Shown: piece after piece, positions 1-8,052 of the stretch
Numbering within the stretch: the stretch's first letter is position 1
How the letters are laid out: the number at the start of each line of letters is the position of its first letter
Assembly (NCBI GenBank): GCA_025965815.1
Contig: JAOPWF010000459.1
Span: 1-9,922, forward strand
DNA length: 9,922 nt
Origin: Mycobacterium sp.
Lineage (GTDB): Bacteria > Actinomycetota > Actinomycetes > Mycobacteriales > Mycobacteriaceae
Direction: 5' to 3'
The notes under the pieces: model-generated
The model's database searches: none
Told to the model about the DNA's origin: nothing
Seen by the model: the letters and a program-made list of their open reading frames with translations, nothing else
Translations under genes and position numbers: made by a program

Positions 1-1
1 G

Positions 2-508
<507 letters not shown>

Positions 509-541
509 GGTCCGGCGGGCTGGAGCGAAGCGACCCGGGAA

Positions 542-1810
542 TTAGAGAAGCCCGGACAGGTTGCTGCCGACGGTCCACGCCGCGGCGCCGACCGCCCCGG
601 TGACGATCAGGATGCCCGCCACCCAGAACAGCAGCACCCGGCGGGCGCGTTGCCGGGCCCAGTGGAATTCACTCATCTCGATGCCGGCGAATTGTCCTGT
701 GACGGGGGGGTATTCGTCCATCGTGTCGGTGGCGGGCCCATCCTGGCCCCAGTCGTCGGGTCCCCGGGTCAGTTCCCTGGTGTGCTGACGGGGCGCCGAC
801 TGCCGGGCGGTGAGGGTTCGCTGCGGTTTCTGGTCGGTGGTGTGTTGTTCGTTGAGCTGGCGGTGGTACAGCGCCGACGACGTGTGCTGGGCGGAGTTGC
901 GCGGTGCGGGCACCCGGAACGCGGGCAGCGCCAGTTCGTCAACGATCTCGTCCAGTTCGACCCCCATGTCGAGCGCGTCCGCGTACCGTGCCGCGGGATC
1001 GCGGGCGGTGGCGCGCAACACCAGCTCGTCGAATTGTGCTGGCACACCGCCGATCACGGTGCTGGGCGGCGCGACGTCGTTGTCCATCCGCTGGTAGGCG
1101 AGCGCCAGCGCGGTGTCCCCGGTGAACGGGGTGACACCGGTGAGCAACTCGAAGGCCAGGATCCCGACGGCGTAGACGTCGCTGCGCGGCCCGGCGGTCC
1201 CGGTCCCGACCTGCTCGGGGGACAGATACGCCGCGGTGCCCAGAATGACACTGGCGGAGGTGATTCCGGCCTCGGCTACCGCGCGGACCAGGCCGAAATC
1301 GGCGATCTTCACGTCGCCGTCGTCGGAGATCAGCACGTTCTCCGGTTTGACGTCACGGTGCACGAGGCCGGCACGGTGCGCCACAGCGAGACCGCCCAGC
1401 ACCGGGCCGAGCACCGCCGCAACCGCGTGCGGCGGCATCGGGCCGCGCTCTCGCAACAGTTCCCGCAGCGTTCCGCCCTCGACGAGCTCCATCACCAGGA
1501 AGGGATGCTGGCCATCGGTTCCCTGGTCGTAGACCGCGACCAGGCCGGGATCCTTCAGGCGGGCGATGGCACGGGCCTCCAGCTGAAATCGGGTGAGGAA
1601 CTGCTGGTCACCGGCGTAGCGGGCATCCATCACCTTCAGCGCCACCGGCCGGTCCAGGCGACGGTCCAGGCCGCGGTAGACCGCGGACATCCCGCCGGTG
1701 GCGATCATGGTCTCGACCTGGTACCGCCCGTCGAGTACAGCGCCGACGAGGGGATCGTTGGTTACCGTCCCCCCACCCGTCCGCGGCGCGATCGGCTCGT
1801 AGGCAGTCAT
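542..1810 (-). CDS. pknL: Membrane-anchored Ser/Thr protein kinase PknL
   Basis: This is a 422-residue Hanks-type kinase with a cytoplasmic catalytic domain and one C-terminal membrane helix. The kinase motifs are complete: a Gly-rich loop at about 37-47 (ATGGMSAVYRG), Lys59 in VALK, a probable helix-C Glu78, HRDVKPEN at 151-158 with catalytic Asp153, DFG at 171-173, and an activation segment ending GTAAYLSPE at 191-199. A Ser/Thr-rich stretch (GITSAS) just before the segment end probably holds the autophosphorylation sites. A helix at about 392-412 is followed by a short tail. There are no PASTA or other sensor domains, which agrees with PknL of M. tuberculosis (399 residues). The start is the ATG at 1810, because a TACCAT box ends 7 nt before it, fitting a leaderless mRNA. 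An ATG at 1819 in the same frame would add three residues but overlaps that box. The gene diverges from the gene of its known substrate, the Rv2175c orthologue. Confidence 0.93.
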   Translation of the reverse strand: MTAYEPIAPRTGGGTVTNDPLVGAVLDGRYQVETMIATGGMSAVYRGLDRRLDRPVALKVMDARYAGDQQFLTRFQLEARAIARLKDPGLVAVYDQGTDGQHPFLVMELVEGGTLRELLRERGPMPPHAVAAVLGPVLGGLAVAHRAGLVHRDVKPENVLISDDGDVKIADFGLVRAVAEAGITSASVILGTAAYLSPEQVGTGTAGPRSDVYAVGILAFELLTGVTPFTGDTALALAYQRMDNDVAPPSTVIGGVPAQFDELVLRATARDPAARYADALDMGVELDEIVDELALPAFRVPAPRNSAQHTSSALYHRQLNEQHTTDQKPQRTLTARQSAPRQHTRELTRGPDDWGQDGPATDTMDEYPPVTGQFAGIEMSEFHWARQRARRVLLFWVAGILIVTGAVGAAAWTVGSNLSGLL

Positions 1811-1817
1811 CGGGTTC

Positions 1818-1823
1818 ATGGTA
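1818..1823 (-). promoter_or_regulatory. -10 box of pknL, leaderless type
   Basis: TACCAT on the minus strand matches the mycobacterial TANNNT consensus and is followed by 7 nt and then ATG at 1810. That spacing puts the transcription start on the A of the start codon. No good -35 hexamer is seen, which is common for mycobacterial SigA promoters. The call is inferred from spacing only. Confidence 0.5.
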
Positions 1824-1845
1824 CGAGGTCGGGTGTCGAGAGCCC

Positions 1846-1851
1846 TAGACT
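1846..1851 (+). promoter_or_regulatory. -10 box of the Rv2175c orthologue, leaderless type
   Basis: TAGACT matches TANNNT and lies 7 nt before the GTG at 1859, so transcription would begin on the start codon. No Shine-Dalgarno sequence precedes that GTG. The box is 22 bp from the pknL -10 box on the other strand, so the two promoters must share upstream DNA. Confidence 0.55.
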
Positions 1852-1858
1852 TGATGCG

Positions 1859-2263
1859 GTGAGCAGCATTCCGGCCGCCGATGACGTTCTCGGCCCTGAC
1901 GAGGCCGTCTACGACCTACCCACCGTCGCCGAGATGCTCGGCGTCCCGGTCACCAAGGTGCACCAACAACTGCGTGAGGGTCATCTCATCGCGGTGCGCC
2001 GCGCCGGTGTGATGGTGGTGCCCCAGGTCTTCTTCAGCGAGGAGGGCAACGTCGTCAAGAGCCTGCCCGGACTGCTGGCGGTGCTGCATGACGGCGGCTA
2101 CCGCGACACCGAGATCGTGCGGTGGTTGTTCACCCCCGACGAGTCGCTGACGGTGGCGCGCGACGGCTCGACCGAGGTGCTGTCCAACGCGCGGCCGGTC
2201 GATGCCCTGCACTCCCACCAGGCCCGCGAGGTGGTCCGCCGGGCCCAGGCTCTGGCGTATTGA
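1859..2263 (+). CDS. Winged-helix DNA-binding protein, PknL substrate (Rv2175c orthologue)
   Basis: This 134-residue protein is closely similar to Rv2175c of M. tuberculosis, a small DNA-binding protein phosphorylated by PknL. A helix-turn-helix region at about 19-58 (YDLPTVAEMLGVP, then KVHQQLREGHLIAVRRAG) resembles MerR/excisionase-type winged helices. The C-terminal half, with motifs SLPGLL, HDGGYRDTEIVRWLFTP and SNARPVDAL, is strongly conserved in the family. The GTG at 1859 is chosen because a TAGACT box lies 7 nt upstream and no in-frame start codon or Shine-Dalgarno sequence lies between them. With this start the protein lacks the N-terminal tail that in M. tuberculosis carries the reported phosphorylation site Thr9. 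It ends 9 bp before the stop of the convergent mptA. Its genomic targets are not evident from this sequence. Confidence 0.9.
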   Translation: MSSIPAADDVLGPDEAVYDLPTVAEMLGVPVTKVHQQLREGHLIAVRRAGVMVVPQVFFSEEGNVVKSLPGLLAVLHDGGYRDTEIVRWLFTPDESLTVARDGSTEVLSNARPVDALHSHQAREVVRRAQALAY

Positions 2264-2272
2264 CCCGGCGCG

Positions 2273-3829
2273 TCAGGGCGTACTGACCGGCTGCTCGGCC
2301 GGGTTGTCGTCCACGGTGGAATCGCGGGGCGGCCGCGGCGCCCGGTACAGCGAATACCACGCGGCCGCAGCGCATGCGGTGGCCAGCGCGACGTGCACCC
2401 AGGAGTACATGCCGTGCGATCCGTCGGGCTTGAAGATCACCATGATCCACGTGGAGAACCCGGCGATCGCGGCGATCGCCGGGCGGGACTGCGCCAGCGC
2501 GGCGATCACTGCCAGCGGCCAGGTGTAGTACCACGGCAGGGCGGCGGGCACGAACAGCACCAACACCAGCATCGCCCAACCGATCCCGGTCAGCGCCTCG
2601 CGGTCGTTGTGGCGGAAGCGCCACCACAGCAGCGGCAACGACACGGCGATGATCACGATCCCGGCGATCCGGGCGGCGTCGAGCACGGCGTAGAAGTTGA
2701 CCGGAAAGAACAGGCTGCCGAAGACGTTGACGAGGTTGGCCACCGCTGTGGGCACCGTCAGCCAGTTGATGATCTTCACCGAGCCCGCCAGCGCGGTCAG
2801 CCAGCCCAGACCCACGCCGGCCAGCCAGGACAACACGGCGAACACCGCGACGAAGATCAGCACCGACCCCGCGGTGGCGAACGCGAACGCCCGCAGCGGC
2901 CTGAACCCCCGCTGATTCCGCAGGTGGCGCATCCACACCCAGACCATGAACGGAAGCGCCAGTCCGGCCGTCGCTTTCACCGCTACGGCGACGGCGATCA
3001 GCGTGACACCCCCCGTGTGGTGGCCCTGGAAAGTCAGCGCGATGCCGGCCATCATCAGGCCGACCATCAGCATCTCGTTGTGCACACCGCCCATCAGATG
3101 GATGATCACCAGCGGGTTCAGCACGCAGATCCACAGCGCGGCGGCGCCGCTTGCGCCCAGATGGCGGGCCACCCGCGGCGCGGCCCAGATCAGCAGTGCC
3201 AGACCAGGCAGCATGCACAGTCGCAGCACCATGGTTCCGCCGACGACGTCGTTGCCGACCAGCTTCGTGATGAACTTGGCCACCAGAATGAACGCCGGGC
3301 CGTACGGCGCGGTGGTGGTCGTCCAGATCGGACTGACGTTGTCCAGCAGCGGGTTCGGGTTCTCGATCGGCCCCACCAGGTACGGGTCGAGGCCGTCGCG
3401 CAGCAGTGCGCCCTGGGCCAGGTAGGAGTAGGTGTCGCGGCTGAACACCGGGACCGACAACAGCAGCGGCGCCAGCCAGAACCCGGTGGTGGCCACCATC
3501 GTGTACTCGGTGGCGGTGCGGTCCACCACCCGACGGCCCAGCCATAGCCAGGCGACCAGCATCAGGGCGACACCGCCCCACAGCAGCATGGACGACAGCA
3601 CCAGCCCGTGGCCGAAGCGCAGCCAGGACAGGTGCATCGACTCCAGCAGCGGATCCTGCAATCGGGTGCTGCCCGCGCCGAGCCCGCCGGCGGTGATCAG
3701 CAGCGCGCCCAGGCAGCCCAGCAGCGCGGGGCGGCCGGCTTCGGACACGGTGAACGCCTTCAGCCGCGAGAAGTGCAGTGCCAGGCCGTGCGTCGGAGCC
3801 GCCGTCGATGCGGGCGTTGGTGTTGTCAT
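2273..3829 (-). CDS. mptA: Alpha-1,6-mannopyranosyltransferase MptA
   Basis: This 518-residue polytopic membrane protein belongs to the GT-C glycosyltransferases and matches MptA (Rv2174, about 516 residues). MptA extends the alpha-1,6-mannan backbone of lipomannan and lipoarabinomannan on the outer face of the plasma membrane, using polyprenyl-phosphate-mannose. Many hydrophobic segments are visible, from about residue 35 onward. The first large loop has FSRDTYSYLAQG at 129-140, whose Arg-Asp is the usual GT-C catalytic position, followed by DPYLVGP and a conserved APYGP at 174-178. The start is ATG 3829. It lies 4 bp after the idsA2 stop and lacks a good Shine-Dalgarno sequence, so translation is probably coupled to idsA2. 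The C-terminal tail (about the last 25 residues) is hydrophilic and probably cytoplasmic. Similarity to MptB and other mycobacterial mannosyltransferases is expected, but context supports MptA. Confidence 0.92.
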   Translation of the reverse strand: MTTPTPASTAAPTHGLALHFSRLKAFTVSEAGRPALLGCLGALLITAGGLGAGSTRLQDPLLESMHLSWLRFGHGLVLSSMLLWGGVALMLVAWLWLGRRVVDRTATEYTMVATTGFWLAPLLLSVPVFSRDTYSYLAQGALLRDGLDPYLVGPIENPNPLLDNVSPIWTTTTAPYGPAFILVAKFITKLVGNDVVGGTMVLRLCMLPGLALLIWAAPRVARHLGASGAAALWICVLNPLVIIHLMGGVHNEMLMVGLMMAGIALTFQGHHTGGVTLIAVAVAVKATAGLALPFMVWVWMRHLRNQRGFRPLRAFAFATAGSVLIFVAVFAVLSWLAGVGLGWLTALAGSVKIINWLTVPTAVANLVNVFGSLFFPVNFYAVLDAARIAGIVIIAVSLPLLWWRFRHNDREALTGIGWAMLVLVLFVPAALPWYYTWPLAVIAALAQSRPAIAAIAGFSTWIMVIFKPDGSHGMYSWVHVALATACAAAAWYSLYRAPRPPRDSTVDDNPAEQPVSTP

Positions 3830-3833
3830 GCGG

Positions 3834-5002
<1,169 letters not shown>

Positions 5003-5065
5003 AGTCAGGCCGCCCGCCGGTCTGCCCGCCGCCCAGATGCTTCGGCAGGCTCATTTTCCCGCATC

Positions 5066-5071
5066 TATGCT
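5066..5071 (+). promoter_or_regulatory. -10 box of metF, leaderless type
   Basis: TATGCT matches TANNNT and is followed by 6 nt and then GTG at 5078. The in-frame GTG at 5072 directly abuts the box, so it would lie upstream of the transcription start and cannot be used from this promoter. No Shine-Dalgarno sequence is present. Confidence 0.5.
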
Positions 5072-5077
5072 GTGCAC

Positions 5078-6022
5078 GTGACGAGGGCAAGTTCGCCGAC
5101 GAGCCACACCCCCTCGGTGGTGGATCGAATCAACCAGATCGGCAAGGCCCGTGTGCCGTTCTCCGTCGAGTTCTATCCGCCGCGTGACGGGGCCGCCGAG
5201 GCGCGGTTGTGGCGTGCGGCGCGGGTGTTCGAGCGGCTGATGCCCGCCTTCGTTTCGGTGACCTACGGAGCGGGTGGATCGACCCGTGACCGGACCGTCC
5301 GCATCGTCGGTGAGCTGGCCCGGGACACCACATTGCTGCCCGTCGCCCACCTCACCGCGGTCGGCCACAGCGTCGGCGAGCTGCGCGCCATGATCGGCGC
5401 CTACGCCGACCGTGGCATCAGTAATGTGCTCGCGTTGCGCGGCGACCCACAGGGCGGGGTCCACGACGAGTGGCACAAACATCCGCAGGGCCTCCAGTAC
5501 GCCGTCGAGATGGTCAGCCTGGTTCGCGATCTTGGCGACTTCCACGTCGGGGTGGCCTCCTTCCCCGAGGGTCACCCGCGGGCGATCGACCTCGACCACG
5601 ACACCGCGAACCTGGTCGCCAAGCTGCGGGCGGGCGCGGAGTATTCGATCACCCAGATGTTTTTCGACGTCGACGACTTCCTGCGGTTGCGCGACCGGGT
5701 CGCGGCCGCCGACGCCGAACAGGGCGTCAAACCGATCATTCCGGGGCTGATGCCGATCACATCGCTGCGCACGGTGAGCCGCCAGGCTGAGCTGTCCGGG
5801 TCGCAGATTCCGGCGCCGCTGCTCGAGCGACTGACCGAGGCCGCAGGCAACGGGCCGGAGGAGAACCGCGACGAGGTCCGCAAGATCGGCATCGAGCTGG
5901 CCACCGAGATGAGTTCACGGTTGATCGCCGAGGACGCGCCAGCGCTGCACTTCTGCACGTTGAACTTCGCCAAAGCGACCAGCGAGGTGCTGTCGAATCT
6001 GGGGATGACAGTCGGGGCCTAG
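5078..6022 (+). CDS. metF: 5,10-methylenetetrahydrofolate reductase (MetF family)
   Basis: This 314-residue cytosolic (beta/alpha)8-barrel enzyme reduces 5,10-methylenetetrahydrofolate to 5-methyltetrahydrofolate for methionine synthesis. Motifs follow E. coli MetF in order: FSVEFYPP at 28-35 with the catalytic Glu31, VSVTYGAGGSTRDRT at 59-73, HLTAVGHS at 91-98, ALRGD at 119-123 with the folate-binding Asp, VGVASFPEGHP, ITQMFFDVDDFLRLRDR at 191-207 and IIPGLMPI. It corresponds to Rv2172c, reported as a working MTHFR. Some mycobacterial MTHFRs are reported to lack flavin, and this sequence alone does not settle the cofactor. GTG 5078 is chosen over GTG 5072 because of the leaderless spacing from TATGCT. 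It converges on lppM with a 4-nt overlap. Confidence 0.92.
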   Translation: MTRASSPTSHTPSVVDRINQIGKARVPFSVEFYPPRDGAAEARLWRAARVFERLMPAFVSVTYGAGGSTRDRTVRIVGELARDTTLLPVAHLTAVGHSVGELRAMIGAYADRGISNVLALRGDPQGGVHDEWHKHPQGLQYAVEMVSLVRDLGDFHVGVASFPEGHPRAIDLDHDTANLVAKLRAGAEYSITQMFFDVDDFLRLRDRVAAADAEQGVKPIIPGLMPITSLRTVSRQAELSGSQIPAPLLERLTEAAGNGPEENRDEVRKIGIELATEMSSRLIAEDAPALHFCTLNFAKATSEVLSNLGMTVGA

Positions 6023-6714
6023 TGCTCGTACGGATCGGCGAAGCGCGGCGAGCGGTCGCGGCCCAGCCAGGCGAGCAGGCCGATGAGGCCCGCGACGGCG
6101 AATGATGAGAAGCCCAGCCACAACGCCGCGCCGGTGAACGAGCGCGCGCTGGGGTCGGTGTAGCGGGCCTGGGCACTCATCGTGCTCACCACACCCGGCT
6201 TGAGCTTCCACTCCACCACCTCGGTGTCCACCCGGTCGCCGTTGGTGGAGGTGACCTCACCGGGGAACGCCACGCTCAACGACACGTCGCCATCGGGATC
6301 GTTGAGCGAGGTCAGGTCGGCGCGCCCCTCCAGGATCACCAGGTCCCCGGCACGTCGCAGGGACAGGTCGACGCCGGCGGCGTCGGAGTTCATGTTCGCG
6401 AGCTGGGGCACCTCGGCGAAGGTCAGGTTGGAGAACACCGCCTGCGAGCCGATGTAACCGTCCCGGTTGTAGTCCGAGATGGCCACCTTCTGGCTGAACG
6501 GCAACTCGTTGGCGAACTGCGGCCCCTTGTCGGTGTCGTTGCGCGGCTTGGACGCGGCGATGATCTGACCGGAGACCTGGTCGTCCTGGGACACCGTGAG
6601 CGAGGCCCGTACCCGCACGCAGCCCACCGCCAGCGGAGCGACGACCAGTAACAGCACCACCATCGCCAGCAGGCGGTTCCGGCGGCCATTCCGGCGTGGT
6701 GGGCGCTCGAGCAC
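6019..6714 (-). CDS. lppM: Envelope lipoprotein LppM
   Basis: This 231-residue protein matches LppM (Rv2171) and the DUF3153 family. The N-terminus is a lipoprotein signal: a very basic stretch (RRNGRRNR), a hydrophobic core at about 15-30, and the lipobox AVGC with Cys32 as the predicted lipid attachment residue. A soluble extracytoplasmic domain follows, then a C-terminal transmembrane helix at about 193-214 and a short charged tail ending DPYEH. LppM has been linked to phagosome survival and phosphatidylinositol mannoside handling in M. tuberculosis; no enzymatic function is evident. The start is GTG 6714. It lacks a Shine-Dalgarno sequence, and a weak CACGAT box lies 6 nt upstream. The gene follows the GNAT gene on the same strand after 45 bp, so it may be co-transcribed. 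Its TAG stop shares CTAG with the metF stop. Confidence 0.88.
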   Translation of the reverse strand: MLERPPRRNGRRNRLLAMVVLLLVVAPLAVGCVRVRASLTVSQDDQVSGQIIAASKPRNDTDKGPQFANELPFSQKVAISDYNRDGYIGSQAVFSNLTFAEVPQLANMNSDAAGVDLSLRRAGDLVILEGRADLTSLNDPDGDVSLSVAFPGEVTSTNGDRVDTEVVEWKLKPGVVSTMSAQARYTDPSARSFTGAALWLGFSSFAVAGLIGLLAWLGRDRSPRFADPYEH

Positions 6715-6759
6715 GAGGTCATCGTGCCAGACCCGGCGCGCAGCCGTGGCTTTGCCGGC

Positions 6760-7374
6760 CTATAACGGCAGCGCGCGACCAAGGATCGCGAAGGCCCGCG
6801 GGTCTCCGGCGAAGTGGTAGCCACGGATCACGTCGGTGAATCCCAGCCGTCGGTACAGCCGCCAGGCGCGGTTGGCCTCGCCATTGATCTCCGGTGTGGA
6901 CAGCAGCACGTGCGTCTCGCTGCGCTCCGCGAGTAACCTCCGGGCCAGCGCCTCACCCAGCCCACGGCCCTGCGCGCGAGGGTGGATGTGCAGTTCGGTG
7001 AGCTCGAAATAGCTGGTCATCAGATCGGCTATCTCGGCCCGGGCGGCGCCGCCACGCTGCAGGCCCGCGACGACCTGTTGCTGCCACCACTGATCCGGGG
7101 CCCCGCAGTAGCCGTAGGCCACGCCGAGCATGGGTGCGCCGCTCACTACGGCGGCCGGGGGGAGGTCCGGCCCGCACTGTGGCGCCGGGTTGTCGGGAAC
7201 CTCGACCGCGGCCACCGCCTGCCACCCCCGCCTGCGGGTGTGCTCCAGCCACATCGACGCGCGCTGGTCTTCGGTCCCCCGCGGGTAGCGCATCGCGTCC
7301 ACATAGATGCCCAGCGCGTCGCCGAGGCGTCGCTGCATATCACTCGCCGACAGATCGATGAGAAATGTCGCCAA
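6760..7374 (-). CDS. GNAT-family N-acetyltransferase (Rv2170 orthologue)
   Basis: This 204-residue protein has the GNAT fold. The acetyl-CoA pyrophosphate loop is QGRGLG at 135-140, preceded by a beta strand (TELHIHP) and followed by helix EALARRLL. The C-terminal motif NRAWRLYRRLGFTDVIRGYHF at about 168-188 is also typical. The M. tuberculosis orthologue Rv2170 (206 residues) has been reported as a lysine acetyltransferase acting on isocitrate dehydrogenase; whether that holds here is inference. The start is TTG 7374, because GAGAAGGG lies 8 nt before it and the protein then aligns from the first residues with Rv2170. The in-frame ATG at 7467 would add 31 Arg/Pro-rich residues of leader and promoter DNA. 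It diverges from the Rv2169c orthologue and precedes lppM. Confidence 0.88.
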   Translation of the reverse strand: MATFLIDLSASDMQRRLGDALGIYVDAMRYPRGTEDQRASMWLEHTRRRGWQAVAAVEVPDNPAPQCGPDLPPAAVVSGAPMLGVAYGYCGAPDQWWQQQVVAGLQRGGAARAEIADLMTSYFELTELHIHPRAQGRGLGEALARRLLAERSETHVLLSTPEINGEANRAWRLYRRLGFTDVIRGYHFAGDPRAFAILGRALPL

Positions 7375-7382
7375 GTCACGTG

Positions 7383-7390
7383 CCCTTCTC
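7383..7390 (-). promoter_or_regulatory. Ribosome binding site that fixes a TTG start
   Basis: GAGAAGGG on the minus strand is followed by 8 nt and TTG 7374. No other in-frame start codon is correctly spaced from it, and the nearby GTG at 7379 is out of frame. It supports the shorter 204-residue GNAT protein. Confidence 0.65.
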
Positions 7391-7416
7391 GGTGGTGGTT
7401 CGCCGGACAAACTGCC

Positions 7417-7422
7417 ATTATC
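7417..7422 (-). promoter_or_regulatory. Candidate -10 box of the GNAT-lppM operon
   Basis: GATAAT on the minus strand matches TATAAT at five of six positions. A start near 7410 would give a leader of about 36 nt carrying the GAGAAGGG ribosome binding site. I see no clear -35 element. Confidence 0.4.
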
Positions 7423-7507
7423 GGGTTGACGAGGCAGGCAAGGGCACCCGCGCCGCGCGTCATACAATCGACAGGCGAACTAGGTGGTACGGCTCAGAAT
7501 CACCTCG

Positions 7508-7513
7508 TATCAT
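7508..7513 (+). promoter_or_regulatory. Candidate -10 box of the DUF3040 gene
   Basis: TATCAT matches TANNNT. The predicted start near 7520 would give a leader of about 74 nt containing the CCGTAAAC repeats and a small hairpin. TACAAT at 7463-7468 is an equally good hexamer, so the assignment is tentative. Confidence 0.3.
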
Positions 7514-7524
7514 GACTGTTAGGT

Positions 7525-7550
7525 GCCCGTAAACGCGGGCATCCGTAAAC
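7525..7550 (+). repeat. Direct repeat of CCGTAAAC with a small hairpin
   Basis: CCGTAAAC occurs at 7527-7534 and again at 7543-7550, 16 bp apart start to start. The first copy sits in a hairpin with stem GCCCG (7525-7529) and CGGGC (7536-7540) and a 6-nt loop. It lies 44-69 bp before the DUF3040 start codon, in the probable leader or promoter. Its function is unknown; an operator or RNA element is possible. Confidence 0.5.
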
Positions 7551-7581
7551 CTATCGACACCACGTGACCGGCCGCGGCGGC

Positions 7582-7588
7582 AAGGAGG
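7582..7588 (+). promoter_or_regulatory. Strong ribosome binding site of the DUF3040 gene
   Basis: AAGGAGG lies 5 nt before ATG 7594, close to the full anti-16S complement. It decides that start over the in-frame GTG at 7564 and gives exactly the 134-residue length of Rv2169c. Confidence 0.85.
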
Positions 7589-7593
7589 GACGT

Positions 7594-7998
7594 ATGCCAC
7601 TCTCCGATCATGAGCAGCGCATGCTCGACCAGATCGAGAGCGCGCTCTATGCCGAAGATCCGAAGTTCGCTTCGAGTGTGCGCGGCGGCAGCCTGCGCGC
7701 CCCGTCTGCGCGTCGCCGGCTTCAGGGCGCGGCACTGTTTGTGATCGGTCTGGCGATGTTGGTGTCGGGCGTGGCCTTCAAGGCCACCATGATCGGCAGC
7801 TTCCCCATTCTCAGTGTGTTCGGTTTCATCGTGATGTTCGGCGGGGTCGTGTTCGCGATCACCGGTCCTCGCGTGGCGGGTGGCAAGGACCGGTCGGGGT
7901 CCGCCCCAGGGGCACCGCGGCAGCGGCGCGCGAAGGGATCCGGCGGTTCGTTCACCAGTCGCATGGAGGACCGCTTCCGCCGTCGTTTCGACGAATAA
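7594..7998 (+). CDS. Two-helix membrane protein, DUF3040 family (Rv2169c orthologue)
   Basis: This 134-residue protein matches Rv2169c over its full length. It starts with a cytoplasmic segment (PLSDHEQRMLDQIESALYAEDPKFA) characteristic of DUF3040, then has two hydrophobic helices at about 44-63 and 69-90 joined by a short turn, so both ends are probably cytoplasmic. The C-terminal tail is basic and Gly/Ser-rich, ending in an Arg-rich motif (RMEDRFRRRFDE). No catalytic motif is visible and the function is unknown. In actinobacteria the family often lies next to the mraZ-rsmH cluster, which hints at an envelope or division role but does not show one. A strong ribosome binding site precedes it and an intrinsic terminator follows 17 bp after its TAA, so it is a separate transcript from mraZ. 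Confidence 0.9.
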   Translation: MPLSDHEQRMLDQIESALYAEDPKFASSVRGGSLRAPSARRRLQGAALFVIGLAMLVSGVAFKATMIGSFPILSVFGFIVMFGGVVFAITGPRVAGGKDRSGSAPGAPRQRRAKGSGGSFTSRMEDRFRRRFDE

Positions 7999-8015
7999 TC
8001 CACATTCGCTCCACC

Positions 8016-8052
8016 ACGGGGTAGCCCACACGGGCTGCCCCGTTTTGTATTT
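8016..8052 (+). terminator. Intrinsic terminator after the DUF3040 gene
   Basis: A 12-bp stem (8016-8027 with 8032-8043, one G-U pair) closes an ACAC loop and runs directly into TTTTGTATTT. A stem this good with a T tract is uncommon in mycobacteria. It separates this gene from the dcw cluster. Confidence 0.9.

Noticed and set aside
509..541. Terminator hairpin between aroG and pknL
   Set aside because: Only a bulged stem (TCC and CGGG with CCCG and GGA) with a 14-nt loop can be drawn, with no T tract on either strand.
650..1858. Plus-strand frame antisense to pknL, continuous with the Rv2175c orthologue
   Set aside because: Open only because of high GC content. The sequence before 1859 shows no family motifs and is antisense to conserved kinase motifs; the real protein begins at 1859.
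2393..3547. Plus-strand frame antisense to mptA, 384 codons
   Set aside because: His/Arg/Gln/Gly-rich composition with no recognisable domain, and it lies opposite a well-supported membrane protein gene.
2130..3581. Long minus-strand frame overlapping mptA in another frame, 483 codons
   Set aside because: Its translation is Arg/Gly/Pro/Asp-rich low-complexity sequence, typical of off-frame reading of GC-rich DNA. The mptA frame shows clear family motifs and membrane helices.
7375..7467. Upstream extension of the GNAT gene to the ATG at 7467
   Set aside because: It would translate the candidate promoter and the Shine-Dalgarno sequence. The added 31 residues are Arg/Pro-rich, and the M. tuberculosis orthologue begins at the position of TTG 7374.
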